Shown here piece by piece: positions 8,401 through 15,339 of a stretch of DNA of 29,605 bases. A program made the position numbers and the translations under genes. The stretch spans positions 1-29,605 of the forward strand of contig CBFCZU010000019.1 in assembly GCA_965602635.1 (NCBI GenBank). Reading direction: 5' to 3'. Under the pieces are notes generated by a model. It saw nothing but the letters and a program-made list of their open reading frames with translations, was not told where the DNA came from and searched no databases. Source of the DNA: CBFCZU01 sp965602635 (GTDB taxonomy: Bacteria; Planctomycetota; Phycisphaerae; SM23-33). How positions within the stretch are numbered: the first letter of the stretch is position 1; each line of letters starts with the position of its first letter.

Positions 8401-8702
8401 AGACCTGGTACTGCGGCTTCCGCCAGACGATCGGGAAGTACCGCAAGCCCCCCGTCCACCAGAACGCCGTGCTGCTGCTTTCCAGGGGCCCGGCACCGCA
8501 GCTTGGCAGGCTCTCCGTGAAGGGGGGCGGGTACAACTTCGGCCTGGTGGCGGCCCATCGTCCGGTGAGCATCAAGGCCGGCGAGACTCTCTCCCTGCCG
8601 GTGCTCTTCGTGTTTGTGAACAAGCCCGCCAAAGTCGAGGCGCTTGACCTTGCCGCCGTGCTGGAGGCGATCAAGGATAAGGTCATGCCCGCGGGCGGCT
8701 GA
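5478..8702 (+). CDS. Large secreted multidomain esterase with 5'-nucleotidase-C-like domain
   Basis: The protein is 1074 residues. I chose the ATG at 5478, not the in-frame ATG at 5445, because AAAGGAG lies 7 bp upstream and a clean signal peptide follows (MFKRSAPRYSLAAVGLAMA, cleavage after about AVQA). Residues about 120-330 form an alpha/beta-hydrolase domain: the nucleophile motif GWSDGG has Ser231, followed by SRHPHLVAGIVPYCANW, and SHHGHSYQG probably holds the catalytic His. Residues about 460-600 form a second segment (FVYGGPGINKFAARIA, VAFIHPNPLNPSKYV) of a type I associate with large secreted esterase-like proteins. Residues about 640-760 (RADAMREATGADAGVIWGY, PAGPVTADDIATFDRLP, VTGAQLKDIAAK) resemble the 5'-nucleotidase C-terminal domain. 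The substrate is unknown; a carbohydrate- or phosphoester-linked polymer is a guess. The next gene follows after 42 bp, probably in one operon. Confidence 0.82.
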   Translation: MFKRSAPRYSLAAVGLAMALALAVQAAPGKAPDAPAGWLATGGKDAGWTKATAKCRELLGQLKVDDPLVKRHLPKVKRGAELVGRIDKFDWKRRTALDYLENMLADLIAGKVPSKRYAGKGLGLPYWSDAMARAEAIWIHVPPSYDPAKSYQIFMYYKCGGGIHYKNGKAHGGYRPTVEVANQTDTFHAWSSLSTQVKGRLGANHELAEAMAAVCREFSVDRERVFLTGWSDGGFTTLWLASRHPHLVAGIVPYCANWQYMNIGDVGLYNVPTLAADGWSDGDFNRKQFVRWHILRTMGYPTSALWSHHGHSYQGYEDVEEFKMYLAWAKTKRRNLWPKRVRYATWGMSWHRAYWVSIERMANPIHPAQIDVQVKESNRIEVKTWHVGAYKLTLSDKLVDPAKAVTVVTDGKESYAGPFKAEILVDVTPPPTGKFVKGAAMPGDITTQIERSTYGSKGFLQIADRRWVFVKGTGGDEGTRKLLAKWFNRYCKDDTKVTEKDIAKANLFVYGGPGINKFAARIAADLPVKFGKGKFTIGSKVYDKPTHCVAFIHPNPLNPSKYVIVYAFNDAAAFAKNRFFDMGKESAWRFRSGDCVVKGVPTARRKWGVTTRESKFRTDVYVFGPDWRPADETPVGELAGTFDETQMMRLRADAMREATGADAGVIWGYTARYQRWRPSLPAGPVTADDIATFDRLPQYVVTGEVTGAQLKDIAAKVSASTVLASGPAKIDPKKTYRLAMGYSGLPSYGVDYKKMPKHFVFKTPEEFLASKLTRLSVRNMKMLPMTMSEAVIRYVAKRKTIAPRPTDGDLTQYIMNPKANRFGAFDWLHLGADVAWERASGQKVADRHVLSFGLTEAGGPKLAPPRKNSRHFLDADLTAADKLMSFGFAGLDKKLPVAVTVGVRRFAVTAGAEGKAFALATDPSAAGVVGRGVLLDVRLANKGKKDVTGLVVLSPQTMRRIHGSIWPVGARGVAKTWYCGFRQTIGKYRKPPVHQNAVLLLSRGPAPQLGRLSVKGGGYNFGLVAAHRPVSIKAGETLSLPVLFVFVNKPAKVEALDLAAVLEAIKDKVMPAGG

Positions 8703-8744
8703 AGGCTACTGAACGACGCGCGGGGGAGAACAGGAGCTGCAACG

Positions 8745-11633
8745 ATGGCTGAAGGAATGTTGGCGGTCAAACTGCTGGCGGTCTCCGCGATAGTGCTTCT
8801 GGCGGCGGTCGCCGCCGGCGCCGAGACGGTCACGCTCCAGCAGGGCAAGAGCGACTACACCGGCTGCGCCACGAAGACCCTCCTCGGCAAGGGGCAGAGG
8901 AAGCCCGCCGAGGGTGTCATGCCCATCCGCGGGTCGAAGAACCGCCTGCACCTGCGGTTCGAGATCCCCGCCGCCCTGGCCCGGAAGAAGCTGGCCCGCG
9001 CCCGGCTGGGTGTGTTCCTCCCGGACGCGAAGAAGCCCAACGTCTTCACCGAGATCTTCTGCCATGGGGTCGTCTCCGGCGAGGCCACGCTGGACGAGAA
9101 GACCGACTACGACAACGGCCGCCGCCCCGGGGCCGTGGACTCGGTGGAGCTGTTCGCCCCGCCGCACAAGGGATGGCAGCACTTCCCCTGGCTGGACCTG
9201 GGCGTCCCCAAGGGCGGAAAGTGGATCGAGTTCAACGTCACCCCGCTGGCGGAAAAGTGGCTGGCTGACCCAAAGGCCAACCGCGGCGTGACGCTCGTGC
9301 CGACCGACTGCCCGGACAAGGACTTCCCCAGCACATGGCAGATCGACGTGCCGGCGGCCGACTTCCCGGGCAAGCCCGCCCTCAGGCCCAGGCTCACCCT
9401 GGAGTTCGCCCCGCCGGCAAAGCCGTACCTGGTGGGGATGACCAACGGCATGGCTCAGGTCCTCGACCGCTCCACCCGCTTCGCCTACCGCGGCGGCTAT
9501 GGGACGGAATACGCCATGTCCATGGCCGCCAACGAGCTGGAGGGCCTCCAGGTCGTCGTCTATCCCATGCTCGCCGACCTGAAGAAGGTCCGATTCACCT
9601 GGACCGACCTCAAGGGCAAGGATGGGCACAAGATCCCGGCCTCCGACGTGGAGTGCTTCAGCGTGGACTGGTACAAGCTCCGGGCGAGCAAGGAGACCGA
9701 GAAGGTCATGTACGCGGGCAAGCTCTACGAGGTGCCCGACCCGCTGATTCCCGGCAAGCCGGCGACGATCCGCCGGCACATGCACACGCCGTTCTACTTC
9801 CGCGTGCGGACGCGCCCGGCCACCGCGGCGGGGACCTACAGCGGCAAGATAACGCTCAGCGCCGACGGCGCCCCGCCCACGGAGCTGTCGCTGAAGGTGA
9901 AGGTCTGGCCCTACGCCATCCCCGAGAAGTGGAACTTCCACACCATGGGGCAGTTCATCCAGGGCACCTGCCAGAAGTTCCACGGCAAGGACTGGGGCGA
10001 GCCGCTGCGGAAGAAGTACTACGACTTCCTCATGGAGAACCGCTTCAGCCCCACCGAGCAGTACGGCAAGATCCTCTCCCCCCGCCAGGACCTGGCCGAG
10101 TGTCTCGAGGGGGGCATGAACACGGTGTACCTCTCCGGCAACTTCACCGGCACCGACCAGGAGATCGCCCAGCTCAAGACCGACCGGAAGAAGGTCATGA
10201 AGCTCGCCGCGCTGGACTACTCCCTGGTGTACATCGGCGACGAGACGAACAAGTGGGATGAGATGCAGCGCCGCGCGAACCTCGTCCACGCCCACCTGCC
10301 CGGCGTCATGGTCATGATCGGCGGGTCCGTGCCGCGGAAGGAGCTCATCGGGTACGTGGACATCTACGACCCGATCATCGGCCCTAACAAGACCTACGGC
10401 ATCGAGGAGAAGACAGCCGGCGTCGTCCGGGAGGCCCAGCAGCGCGGCGAGGAGTTCTACTGGTACGTCTGCGTCGGCCCGAAGTACCCCTATCCCAACG
10501 TCATGCTGGAATACCCGCCGGTGATGGGGCGGGTGCTGTTCTGGATGACGTGGAAGTACGGGGTGACGGGCTTCGAGTACTACTGCTACAACATCTGGCA
10601 CGACTGGAACTTCAACGCCGATCCGGCGAAGCGCTACCCCAAGGTCAAGTGGGTCGCCGACGGCTGGCAGAAGAGGACCAACATCACCAACGGCGACGGG
10701 ATGATCTTCTACCCCGGGCCGATCACCTGCCTGCGCCTCGAGGCCATCCGCGACGGCATTGAGGAGTGGGAAAGCCACCAGGTGCTCCGCGACTGCGTCG
10801 AGGGGCTGCGGCACCGCAAGCACGCCCGGAAATACCGCAGCCTGATCGCCAAGGCCGAGAGGCTCCTGGCCGTGAAGGACGAAGTCGTCGCCAGCTTCAG
10901 CAAGTACACCACCGACGGCGAGGCGCTGCTGGCGGCGCGCGAGGAGCTGGGCGAGCTGCTGGCGAAGATCGTCCCGATCGTCCAGGACACCGAGAAGTGG
11001 GACACCGGCGCGATGCGCCTGGCCCGCTCGACCGAGGTTCGCGTCGCCGCCCAGACCGCCCGGCGGCGGAAGATGCTGCGCGAGCGCCACCTGGCCGCCT
11101 GCCGGAAGCTCGAGGTCGAGCCGCCTTCCCAGGAGGCGTGGGACGCCCTCTGGCCTAAGCGGGTGCTGTTCAGCCAGGACTTCGAGGGGCCCTCCCGCCC
11201 TGAGGCCGACTGGGAAGGCGTGGTCGACAGCAAGAACGTGCCAAAGGGCAGCAAGCGGGCCCTCGGCGGCATGGTGCCCAAGCAGTACTTCGCCCGCCGG
11301 GTGCGCGTGGGCATGTACTTCGACAACGCACGGGCGGCCACAACCACCTGGGTCACCTTCAAGTACTTCGTCAGCAAGGACGTGCCCCTCACCGTGTTCG
11401 TCTTCAACATGACGCAGTCGGACAACTGGCAGCACATCATAGCCAAGCCCGTCGTCGGGAAGTGGACGGAGGTGACGCTCAACGTCACTCGCGACTTCCG
11501 CAAGAAGGGCGGCGGACCGGCCAAGATGAACGGCGGCGACTCCATCGACGACGTCTTCGTCTTTGCCGGCAAGCCCGGCGACAAGGAGCTGCAACTGATC
11601 GTGGACGACGTCCAGTTGATAGGGTTGGACTGA
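8745..11633 (+). CDS. Secreted DUF4091 (GH123-clan-like) glycosidase-type protein
   Basis: The protein is 962 residues, with an AGGAG ribosome-binding site 8 bp before the ATG and a signal peptide ending near AAVAAGAE. Residues about 25-220 resemble the DNRLRE/disaggregatase-related beta-sandwich found at the front of such proteins (LARARLGVFLP, WIEFNVTPLAEKWL). Residues about 235-690 carry the DUF4091/GH123-like part, with an Asp-Glu pair in YIGDETNKWDE (Asp499, Glu500) at the position where GH123 enzymes keep their catalytic pair, and the diagnostic end motif MIFYPGPITCLRLEAIRDGI about residues 650-672. After a helical linker, residues about 805-962 look like a carbohydrate-binding jelly roll (VLFSQDFEGPSR and LIVDDVQLIGLD). 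An exo-hexosaminidase-type activity is inferred from the clan only. It probably shares an operon with the esterase upstream. Confidence 0.8.
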   Translation: MAEGMLAVKLLAVSAIVLLAAVAAGAETVTLQQGKSDYTGCATKTLLGKGQRKPAEGVMPIRGSKNRLHLRFEIPAALARKKLARARLGVFLPDAKKPNVFTEIFCHGVVSGEATLDEKTDYDNGRRPGAVDSVELFAPPHKGWQHFPWLDLGVPKGGKWIEFNVTPLAEKWLADPKANRGVTLVPTDCPDKDFPSTWQIDVPAADFPGKPALRPRLTLEFAPPAKPYLVGMTNGMAQVLDRSTRFAYRGGYGTEYAMSMAANELEGLQVVVYPMLADLKKVRFTWTDLKGKDGHKIPASDVECFSVDWYKLRASKETEKVMYAGKLYEVPDPLIPGKPATIRRHMHTPFYFRVRTRPATAAGTYSGKITLSADGAPPTELSLKVKVWPYAIPEKWNFHTMGQFIQGTCQKFHGKDWGEPLRKKYYDFLMENRFSPTEQYGKILSPRQDLAECLEGGMNTVYLSGNFTGTDQEIAQLKTDRKKVMKLAALDYSLVYIGDETNKWDEMQRRANLVHAHLPGVMVMIGGSVPRKELIGYVDIYDPIIGPNKTYGIEEKTAGVVREAQQRGEEFYWYVCVGPKYPYPNVMLEYPPVMGRVLFWMTWKYGVTGFEYYCYNIWHDWNFNADPAKRYPKVKWVADGWQKRTNITNGDGMIFYPGPITCLRLEAIRDGIEEWESHQVLRDCVEGLRHRKHARKYRSLIAKAERLLAVKDEVVASFSKYTTDGEALLAAREELGELLAKIVPIVQDTEKWDTGAMRLARSTEVRVAAQTARRRKMLRERHLAACRKLEVEPPSQEAWDALWPKRVLFSQDFEGPSRPEADWEGVVDSKNVPKGSKRALGGMVPKQYFARRVRVGMYFDNARAATTTWVTFKYFVSKDVPLTVFVFNMTQSDNWQHIIAKPVVGKWTEVTLNVTRDFRKKGGGPAKMNGGDSIDDVFVFAGKPGDKELQLIVDDVQLIGLD

Positions 11634-11649
11634 AGGGCGGTTACTTCAG
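11630..11649. terminator. Small hairpin spanning both stop codons at the convergent boundary
   Basis: CTGAAG (11630-11635) and CTTCAG (11644-11649) form a perfect 6-bp inverted repeat around an 8-nt loop. It contains the stop codons of both the DUF4091 gene and the convergent cooC gene. There is no U-tract on either strand, so it is at best a weak bidirectional terminator. Confidence 0.25.
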
Positions 11650-12422
11650 CCGGCCGGCGGCAACGCCGAGAGTATGCCTTCCACGGTGGCCAGGTGGGCT
11701 GTGAGAGCTTTGCTGGGTTCCAACCCGCCGTCGGCGGCGCCAACGACGGCCGTCCGCAGTTGCTCGTCGTAGGGCAGGTGCCCGATCAGCGGGATCTCGC
11801 CCAGCTCGCTGCGAATCCGCTCCAGGTTGGCGGGTCCCCTAACGGCGTTGGCCACGGCGAACAGGCCCTTCAGGCCGATGTCGCCGGCCAGGTCGCGGAC
11901 CCGAAGGGCGGTCTGGACGCTCCACGGCGATTCGTTCACGACGATGATCAGTGCGTCCATGGACTGTGCCGTCGCCCGCCCGAGGTGCTCGATGCCGGCC
12001 TCCATGTCCATGACGATCGCGTCGCCCTTGCCGAGCACCAGGTGCGTCACGAGGGCCTTGACCAGGGCGCTGGCCGGGCACAGGCAGCCGCCGCCTCCCC
12101 TGCTGATCCCGCCGAGGACCAGCAGGCGGATTGACCCGATCTGCCGCGCGTAGGTTTCGGGGATGTCATCGACCTTGGGGTTGAGCTTGAAGTACCCGCC
12201 ATAGCCGTCGGTGGCGCCGGTGCGCTCCTTGATCAGTTCGCGCATCTCGGCGACGGGGGTGGGCCGCTCGTCGGGCGGGACGCCCAGGGCCGAGGCGAGG
12301 TTCGCGTCGGGGTCGGCGTCGATGGCGATTACCCGCCGGCCCTTCAGCGCCAGCGTTCCGGCCAGCATGGCTGAAAGCGTCGTCTTCCCGACGCCCCCCT
12401 TCCCTGATACCGCGATCTTCAC
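11646..12422 (-). CDS. cooC: CooC-family nickel-insertion ATPase for CO dehydrogenase
   Basis: The protein is 258 residues from a GTG start at 12422, chosen because GAGGAA precedes it by 7 bp and because the family begins directly with VKIAVSGKGGVGKTT; the frame upstream to 12593 has no family similarity. It has the deviant Walker A of MinD/CooC ATPases (Lys8 and Lys13), the IDADPDANLASALG switch, VMDMEAGIEHLGR, and the CxC nickel/zinc-binding pair Cys113-Leu-Cys115 in GGGGCLCPAS. CooC dimers bind Ni(II) through the CxC pair and load nickel into the C-cluster of CODH using ATP. It is divergent from acsA across a 307-bp region, so the two may share regulation. A second CooC-type gene lies at 26021-26797 inside the acs run. 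Confidence 0.92.
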   Translation of the reverse strand: MKIAVSGKGGVGKTTLSAMLAGTLALKGRRVIAIDADPDANLASALGVPPDERPTPVAEMRELIKERTGATDGYGGYFKLNPKVDDIPETYARQIGSIRLLVLGGISRGGGGCLCPASALVKALVTHLVLGKGDAIVMDMEAGIEHLGRATAQSMDALIIVVNESPWSVQTALRVRDLAGDIGLKGLFAVANAVRGPANLERIRSELGEIPLIGHLPYDEQLRTAVVGAADGGLEPSKALTAHLATVEGILSALPPAG

Positions 12423-12447
12423 GACGGCATTCCTCGCAAAGGTGCTT

Positions 12448-12477
12448 ATTGCATAGACCCGGAAGGGGTCATGCAAT
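12448..12477. promoter_or_regulatory. Inverted repeat upstream of cooC
   Basis: ATTGCAT-a-GACCC (12448-12460) pairs with GGGTC-ATGCAAT (12466-12477) around a 5-nt centre, with one bulged A. Twelve of the paired positions are perfect, including an AT-rich part that is unlikely to arise from base composition. It begins 26 bp upstream of the cooC GTG. It could be a protein operator in DNA or a stem in the cooC mRNA leader. Confidence 0.55.
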
Positions 12478-12523
12478 ATGCAGGTTAGTCTAGGAGCCGG
12501 CCGGCGCCGATGCAAGCAGCCCA

Positions 12524-12570
12524 GGCCGGGGGCGCCACGGCCTGCCGGAGGCCCCTGGCGCACGCCGGCC
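12524..12570. promoter_or_regulatory. Large GC-rich stem-loop in the cooC-acsA intergenic region
   Basis: Three nested paired blocks are visible: GGCCGG (12524-12529) with CCGGCC (12565-12570), GCGCCA (12532-12537) with TGGCGC (12556-12561), and GGCCT (12539-12543) with AGGCC (12549-12553) around a GCCGG loop. This gives 17 pairs with small internal loops. It is followed on the plus strand by an A6 tract, not a T tract, so it is not a standard terminator for plus-strand reading. It lies just upstream of the proposed acsA promoter. Confidence 0.45.
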
Positions 12571-12580
12571 GAAAAAAGTC

Positions 12581-12610
12581 TTGATATGCACACCAGGCTT
12601 CTGCTAATTT
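12581..12610 (+). promoter_or_regulatory. Sigma70-like promoter for acsA and the genes downstream
   Basis: TTGATA (12581-12586) and TAATTT (12605-12610) are separated by 18 bp and sit in an AT-richer island between GC-rich sequence. The expected transcript start is near 12617, leaving a leader of about 110 nt before the acsA ATG. Confidence 0.45.
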
Positions 12611-12729
12611 CTGATAGGCGTCACAGTTAGTCGGCGGCGCCTGCCAGCACGTTTCTGTTCGCGGAGCTCCTGCCGGCTGATTCCATAGCTTAGTAACCAC
12701 AGGGATAGCGTTGCTTGGAGAGGCATGTA

Positions 12730-14682
12730 ATGAAAGCCCCTGAGAAGCGTAGTGCCGACCCGGCCACCGTTGAGATGCTCAGGCACGTTGCCGCCGAGAA
12801 CGTGTCGGTGGTGTGGGACCGCCACGAGGATATGGAGCCGCAGTGCGGCTTCGGCCAGTTGGGCATCTGCTGCCGCATCTGCACGATGGGCCCCTGCCGG
12901 ATCGACCCCTTCGGCGAAGGCCCGACCGAGGGCATATGCGGTGCCAACGCCGACATAATCGCCGCCCGGAACCTGATACGGATGATCGGCGGCGGCGCCG
13001 CGGCCCACTCCGACCACGGGCGGGACATCGCCCACACGCTGCTGATGGCATCCGAGGAGGAAAGCTGCGACTACAAGATAAAGGACGAGGACAAATTGCG
13101 CGCCCTGGCCGCCGAACTGGGCGTCGAGACCGACGGGGCTGACCTCCGCCAGATCGCCAAAGGCGTAGCCGATATATGCTTCAGCCAGTTCGGCCAGCAG
13201 CATGGCGAGGTGGTCTTTGCCGCCCGGGCGCCCGAAGATCAGAAAAAGCGATGGCGCGCCGCCGGCGTAATGCCGCGAGGCGTGGACCGGGAAATCGTCG
13301 AAATCATGCACCGCACGCACATCGGCGTGGACAACGACCCGATCAACCTCATCCTCCAGGGTGTCCGGGCCTGCCTTGCCGACGGGTGGGGCGGCAGCAT
13401 GATCGCAACCGACTTATCCGACGTGCTGTTCCGCACGCCGAGCTGGGTCCGCAGCCGGGCGAACCTCGGCGTCCTTGAGCCCGATGCCGTCAACATCATC
13501 GTCCACGGCCACGAGCCGTCGCTGTCGGAGATGATCGTGGCGGCCGTCCAAGACCCCGAGCTGATCGAACTTGCCAAGAGCAAGGGGGCAAGCGGGATCA
13601 ACCTCGGCGGCATCTGCTGCACGGCCAACGAGATTCTCATGCGTCACGGCGTCCCGCTGGCGGGGAACTTCCTCCAGCAGGAACTGGCGATGGCCACCGG
13701 CGTTGTCGAGGCGATGATCGTTGACGTGCAGTGCATCATGCCGTCTCTGGGTAAACTGGCCGGCAAGTACCACACCAAGCTCATCTCCACCAGCCCCAAG
13801 GCCAAGTTCCCCTTTGCCGAGCATATCGAATTCGATGAGTCCAAGGCCCTGGATATCGCCAAGAACATCGTCCGGATCGCGGTGGAGAACTTCTCCAACC
13901 GCGACAAGTCGCGCGTCCACATTCCCGAGCAGAGCAGTCCGCTGGTGGCGGGTTTCACGGCCGAGAACGTCTTTAACATGCTGGGCGGGCGGTACCGCTC
14001 CACGTATCGCCCCTTGAACGACGCCGTCATTGCCGGCCGTCTGCGGGGCGTCGCCGGCGTGGTCGGCTGCAACAACCCCAAGATCCGCCACGATTACGGG
14101 CACATCGAGATGACCAAGGAACTGATCGCCAACGACGTGCTGGTGGCGGTCACAGGCTGCACGGCGGTCGCCGACGCCAAGGCCGGGCTGTTGTGTCCGG
14201 AGGCGGCCGAGAAATACGCCGGCAAGGGGCTGCGCGAAATCTGCCGGACCGTGGGAATACCCCCGGTCCTCCACGTGGGAAGCTGCGTGGACAACAGCCG
14301 CATCCTTGTGGTGCTGTCCAACATGGTGGCCGAAGGCGGACTGGGCGAGAGCATCGCCGACCTGCCGGCGGCCGGGGCCGCCCCGGAATGGATGAGCGAA
14401 AAGGCCGTCTCGATCGGCTTCTACGTCGCGGCCTCGGGCGTGTTCACCGTCCTGGGCGAACCGTTCCCCGTCCAGGGCTCACCGGCCGTGACCAAGTTCG
14501 TCACCGAAGATATGGAGGAACTCTTCGGCGGGAAATTCGCCTTCCAGGCCGATCCGATCCGGGCCGCCAGGCTTATGATCGACCACATCGACGCCAAGCG
14601 GGCCGCCCTGCGCCTGCCCGGGCCGATGTACGAAGTGCCGTACGCCCCCAAGGAGGTCGCCGAGGCCAAGGCCGCCGGCTGA
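12730..14682 (+). CDS. acsA: Anaerobic Ni-Fe carbon-monoxide dehydrogenase catalytic subunit
   Basis: The protein is 650 residues and interconverts CO2 and CO at its C-cluster; in a CODH/ACS locus it feeds CO to AcsB. From the ATG at 12730 the D- and B-cluster cysteines fall at 39, 47, 48, 51, 56 and 70, and the C-cluster His in VHGHEP is His261, the same numbers I recall for Carboxydothermus CODH-II. The other C-cluster ligand segments are all present: GGICCTANE, DVQCIMPS, VVGCNNP, AVTGCTAV and HVGSCVDN. A TTG at 12715 extends the frame, but GGAGAGG 6 bp before the ATG favours 12730. The start overlaps a two-codon ATGTAA by one base (ATGTAATG). The ferredoxin gene follows after 25 bp. CooS is the name used for the same family in free CO-oxidising enzymes. 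Confidence 0.95.
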   Translation: MKAPEKRSADPATVEMLRHVAAENVSVVWDRHEDMEPQCGFGQLGICCRICTMGPCRIDPFGEGPTEGICGANADIIAARNLIRMIGGGAAAHSDHGRDIAHTLLMASEEESCDYKIKDEDKLRALAAELGVETDGADLRQIAKGVADICFSQFGQQHGEVVFAARAPEDQKKRWRAAGVMPRGVDREIVEIMHRTHIGVDNDPINLILQGVRACLADGWGGSMIATDLSDVLFRTPSWVRSRANLGVLEPDAVNIIVHGHEPSLSEMIVAAVQDPELIELAKSKGASGINLGGICCTANEILMRHGVPLAGNFLQQELAMATGVVEAMIVDVQCIMPSLGKLAGKYHTKLISTSPKAKFPFAEHIEFDESKALDIAKNIVRIAVENFSNRDKSRVHIPEQSSPLVAGFTAENVFNMLGGRYRSTYRPLNDAVIAGRLRGVAGVVGCNNPKIRHDYGHIEMTKELIANDVLVAVTGCTAVADAKAGLLCPEAAEKYAGKGLREICRTVGIPPVLHVGSCVDNSRILVVLSNMVAEGGLGESIADLPAAGAAPEWMSEKAVSIGFYVAASGVFTVLGEPFPVQGSPAVTKFVTEDMEELFGGKFAFQADPIRAARLMIDHIDAKRAALRLPGPMYEVPYAPKEVAEAKAAG

Positions 14683-14707
14683 GCTGAGTGCGTGAAGGAG
14701 CTGTCGC

Positions 14708-15232
14708 ATGCCCAAGGTGATTGTCGTCAACGAGGAGCGATGCTTGGCGTGCAATTCGTGCGTGATCGCCTGCGCAATGGCCCACACCGAGGCCGAAACG
14801 CTCGTCGAGGCCCTCAGCGCCGCCACGCCCCCCCAGCCGCGGGTTTACGTCGAGCCGGCGGGGGCATCTGGCGTGCCGCTTCAGTGCAGGCACTGCGAAG
14901 ATCCCCCCTGCATCGCCATCTGCCCGACCGGGGCGATCGATCGTGTTTCGTCAGACGGGCCAGTGCTGCTCGACCAGGACCGCTGCATCGGCTGCAAGTT
15001 CTGCATGCTGGTGTGCCCGTTCGGGGTAATCGCCCTGTCGCGCGACGGCAAGGCGATGATCAAGTGCGACCTGTGCGTTGAACGGACCGAAGCGGGCGAG
15101 CTGCCGGCGTGCGTCGCCGCCTGCCCCACCGGCGCGCTGAAGTTCGTTGAGCTGGACGAGCACCTGCGGCGGCGGCGTCGCGAGGCCGTCAGGCGAACTT
15201 CCCAGGTCCGGGCAAAGACAGACGAGCCTTGA
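14708..15232 (+). CDS. CooF-like four-cluster ferredoxin, electron partner of CODH
   Basis: The protein is 174 residues with four [4Fe-4S] cysteine sets: CLACNSCVIAC near the N-terminus, CRHCEDPPCIAICP, CIGCKFCMLVCP, and CDLC paired with CVAACP. This is the arrangement of CooF/HycB/DmsB-type polyferredoxins. Directly after the CODH gene, the expected role is to carry electrons between CODH and another redox partner. In hydrogenogenic CO oxidisers that partner is a membrane hydrogenase; none is here, and the nearest redox partners are the NuoE/F- and HoxU-like proteins encoded downstream. AAGGAG sits 7 bp before the ATG. The C-terminal tail is Arg-rich (HLRRRRREAVRR). The following 107-bp gap contains nothing convincing. 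Confidence 0.88.
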   Translation: MPKVIVVNEERCLACNSCVIACAMAHTEAETLVEALSAATPPQPRVYVEPAGASGVPLQCRHCEDPPCIAICPTGAIDRVSSDGPVLLDQDRCIGCKFCMLVCPFGVIALSRDGKAMIKCDLCVERTEAGELPACVAACPTGALKFVELDEHLRRRRREAVRRTSQVRAKTDEP

Positions 15233-15339
15233 GGATGCGCCGCCCGCCGCGCGCGCGAAGTGACAAGGCTCAGCCGAAAGGCATGTTCCGGGGGGAGAGA
15301 GCTGACGGATAGGTTCTTCAGGCTCAAGGAGACGACCAG

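Larger units (their letters stand above)
12423..12729. other. Divergent cooC-acsA control region
   Basis: This is the only gene-free stretch longer than 300 bp. It holds an inverted repeat close to cooC (12448-12477), a large GC-rich imperfect hairpin (12524-12570), an A6 tract (12572-12577) and a sigma70-like promoter pointing to acsA (12581-12610). The acsA leader after the promoter is roughly 110 nt. No RNA gene or known riboswitch consensus was recognised. Confidence 0.55.

Noticed and set aside
5505..8558. 1017-codon open frame on the minus strand opposite the esterase
   Set aside because: It lies entirely antisense to a gene with a signal peptide, ribosome-binding site and recognisable domains. 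Its translation is rich in Gly/Arg/Val/Leu/Asp without any motif, as expected from high-GC third-position bias.
8706..11594. 962-codon open frame on the minus strand opposite the DUF4091 gene
   Set aside because: Antisense shadow of a recognisable gene, with low-complexity translation and no start signal.
12423..12729. tRNA, riboswitch or CRISPR repeat in the longest gene-free stretch
   Set aside because: No cloverleaf with a TTCGA-type arm, no cobalamin or nickel (NiCo) riboswitch consensus and no direct-repeat/spacer pattern could be recognised by eye; only the two inverted repeats and the promoter are supported.
15235..15312. 25-codon ORF in the gap after the CooF-like gene
   Set aside because: It has no properly spaced Shine-Dalgarno and Arg/Pro-rich composition; too short to support.
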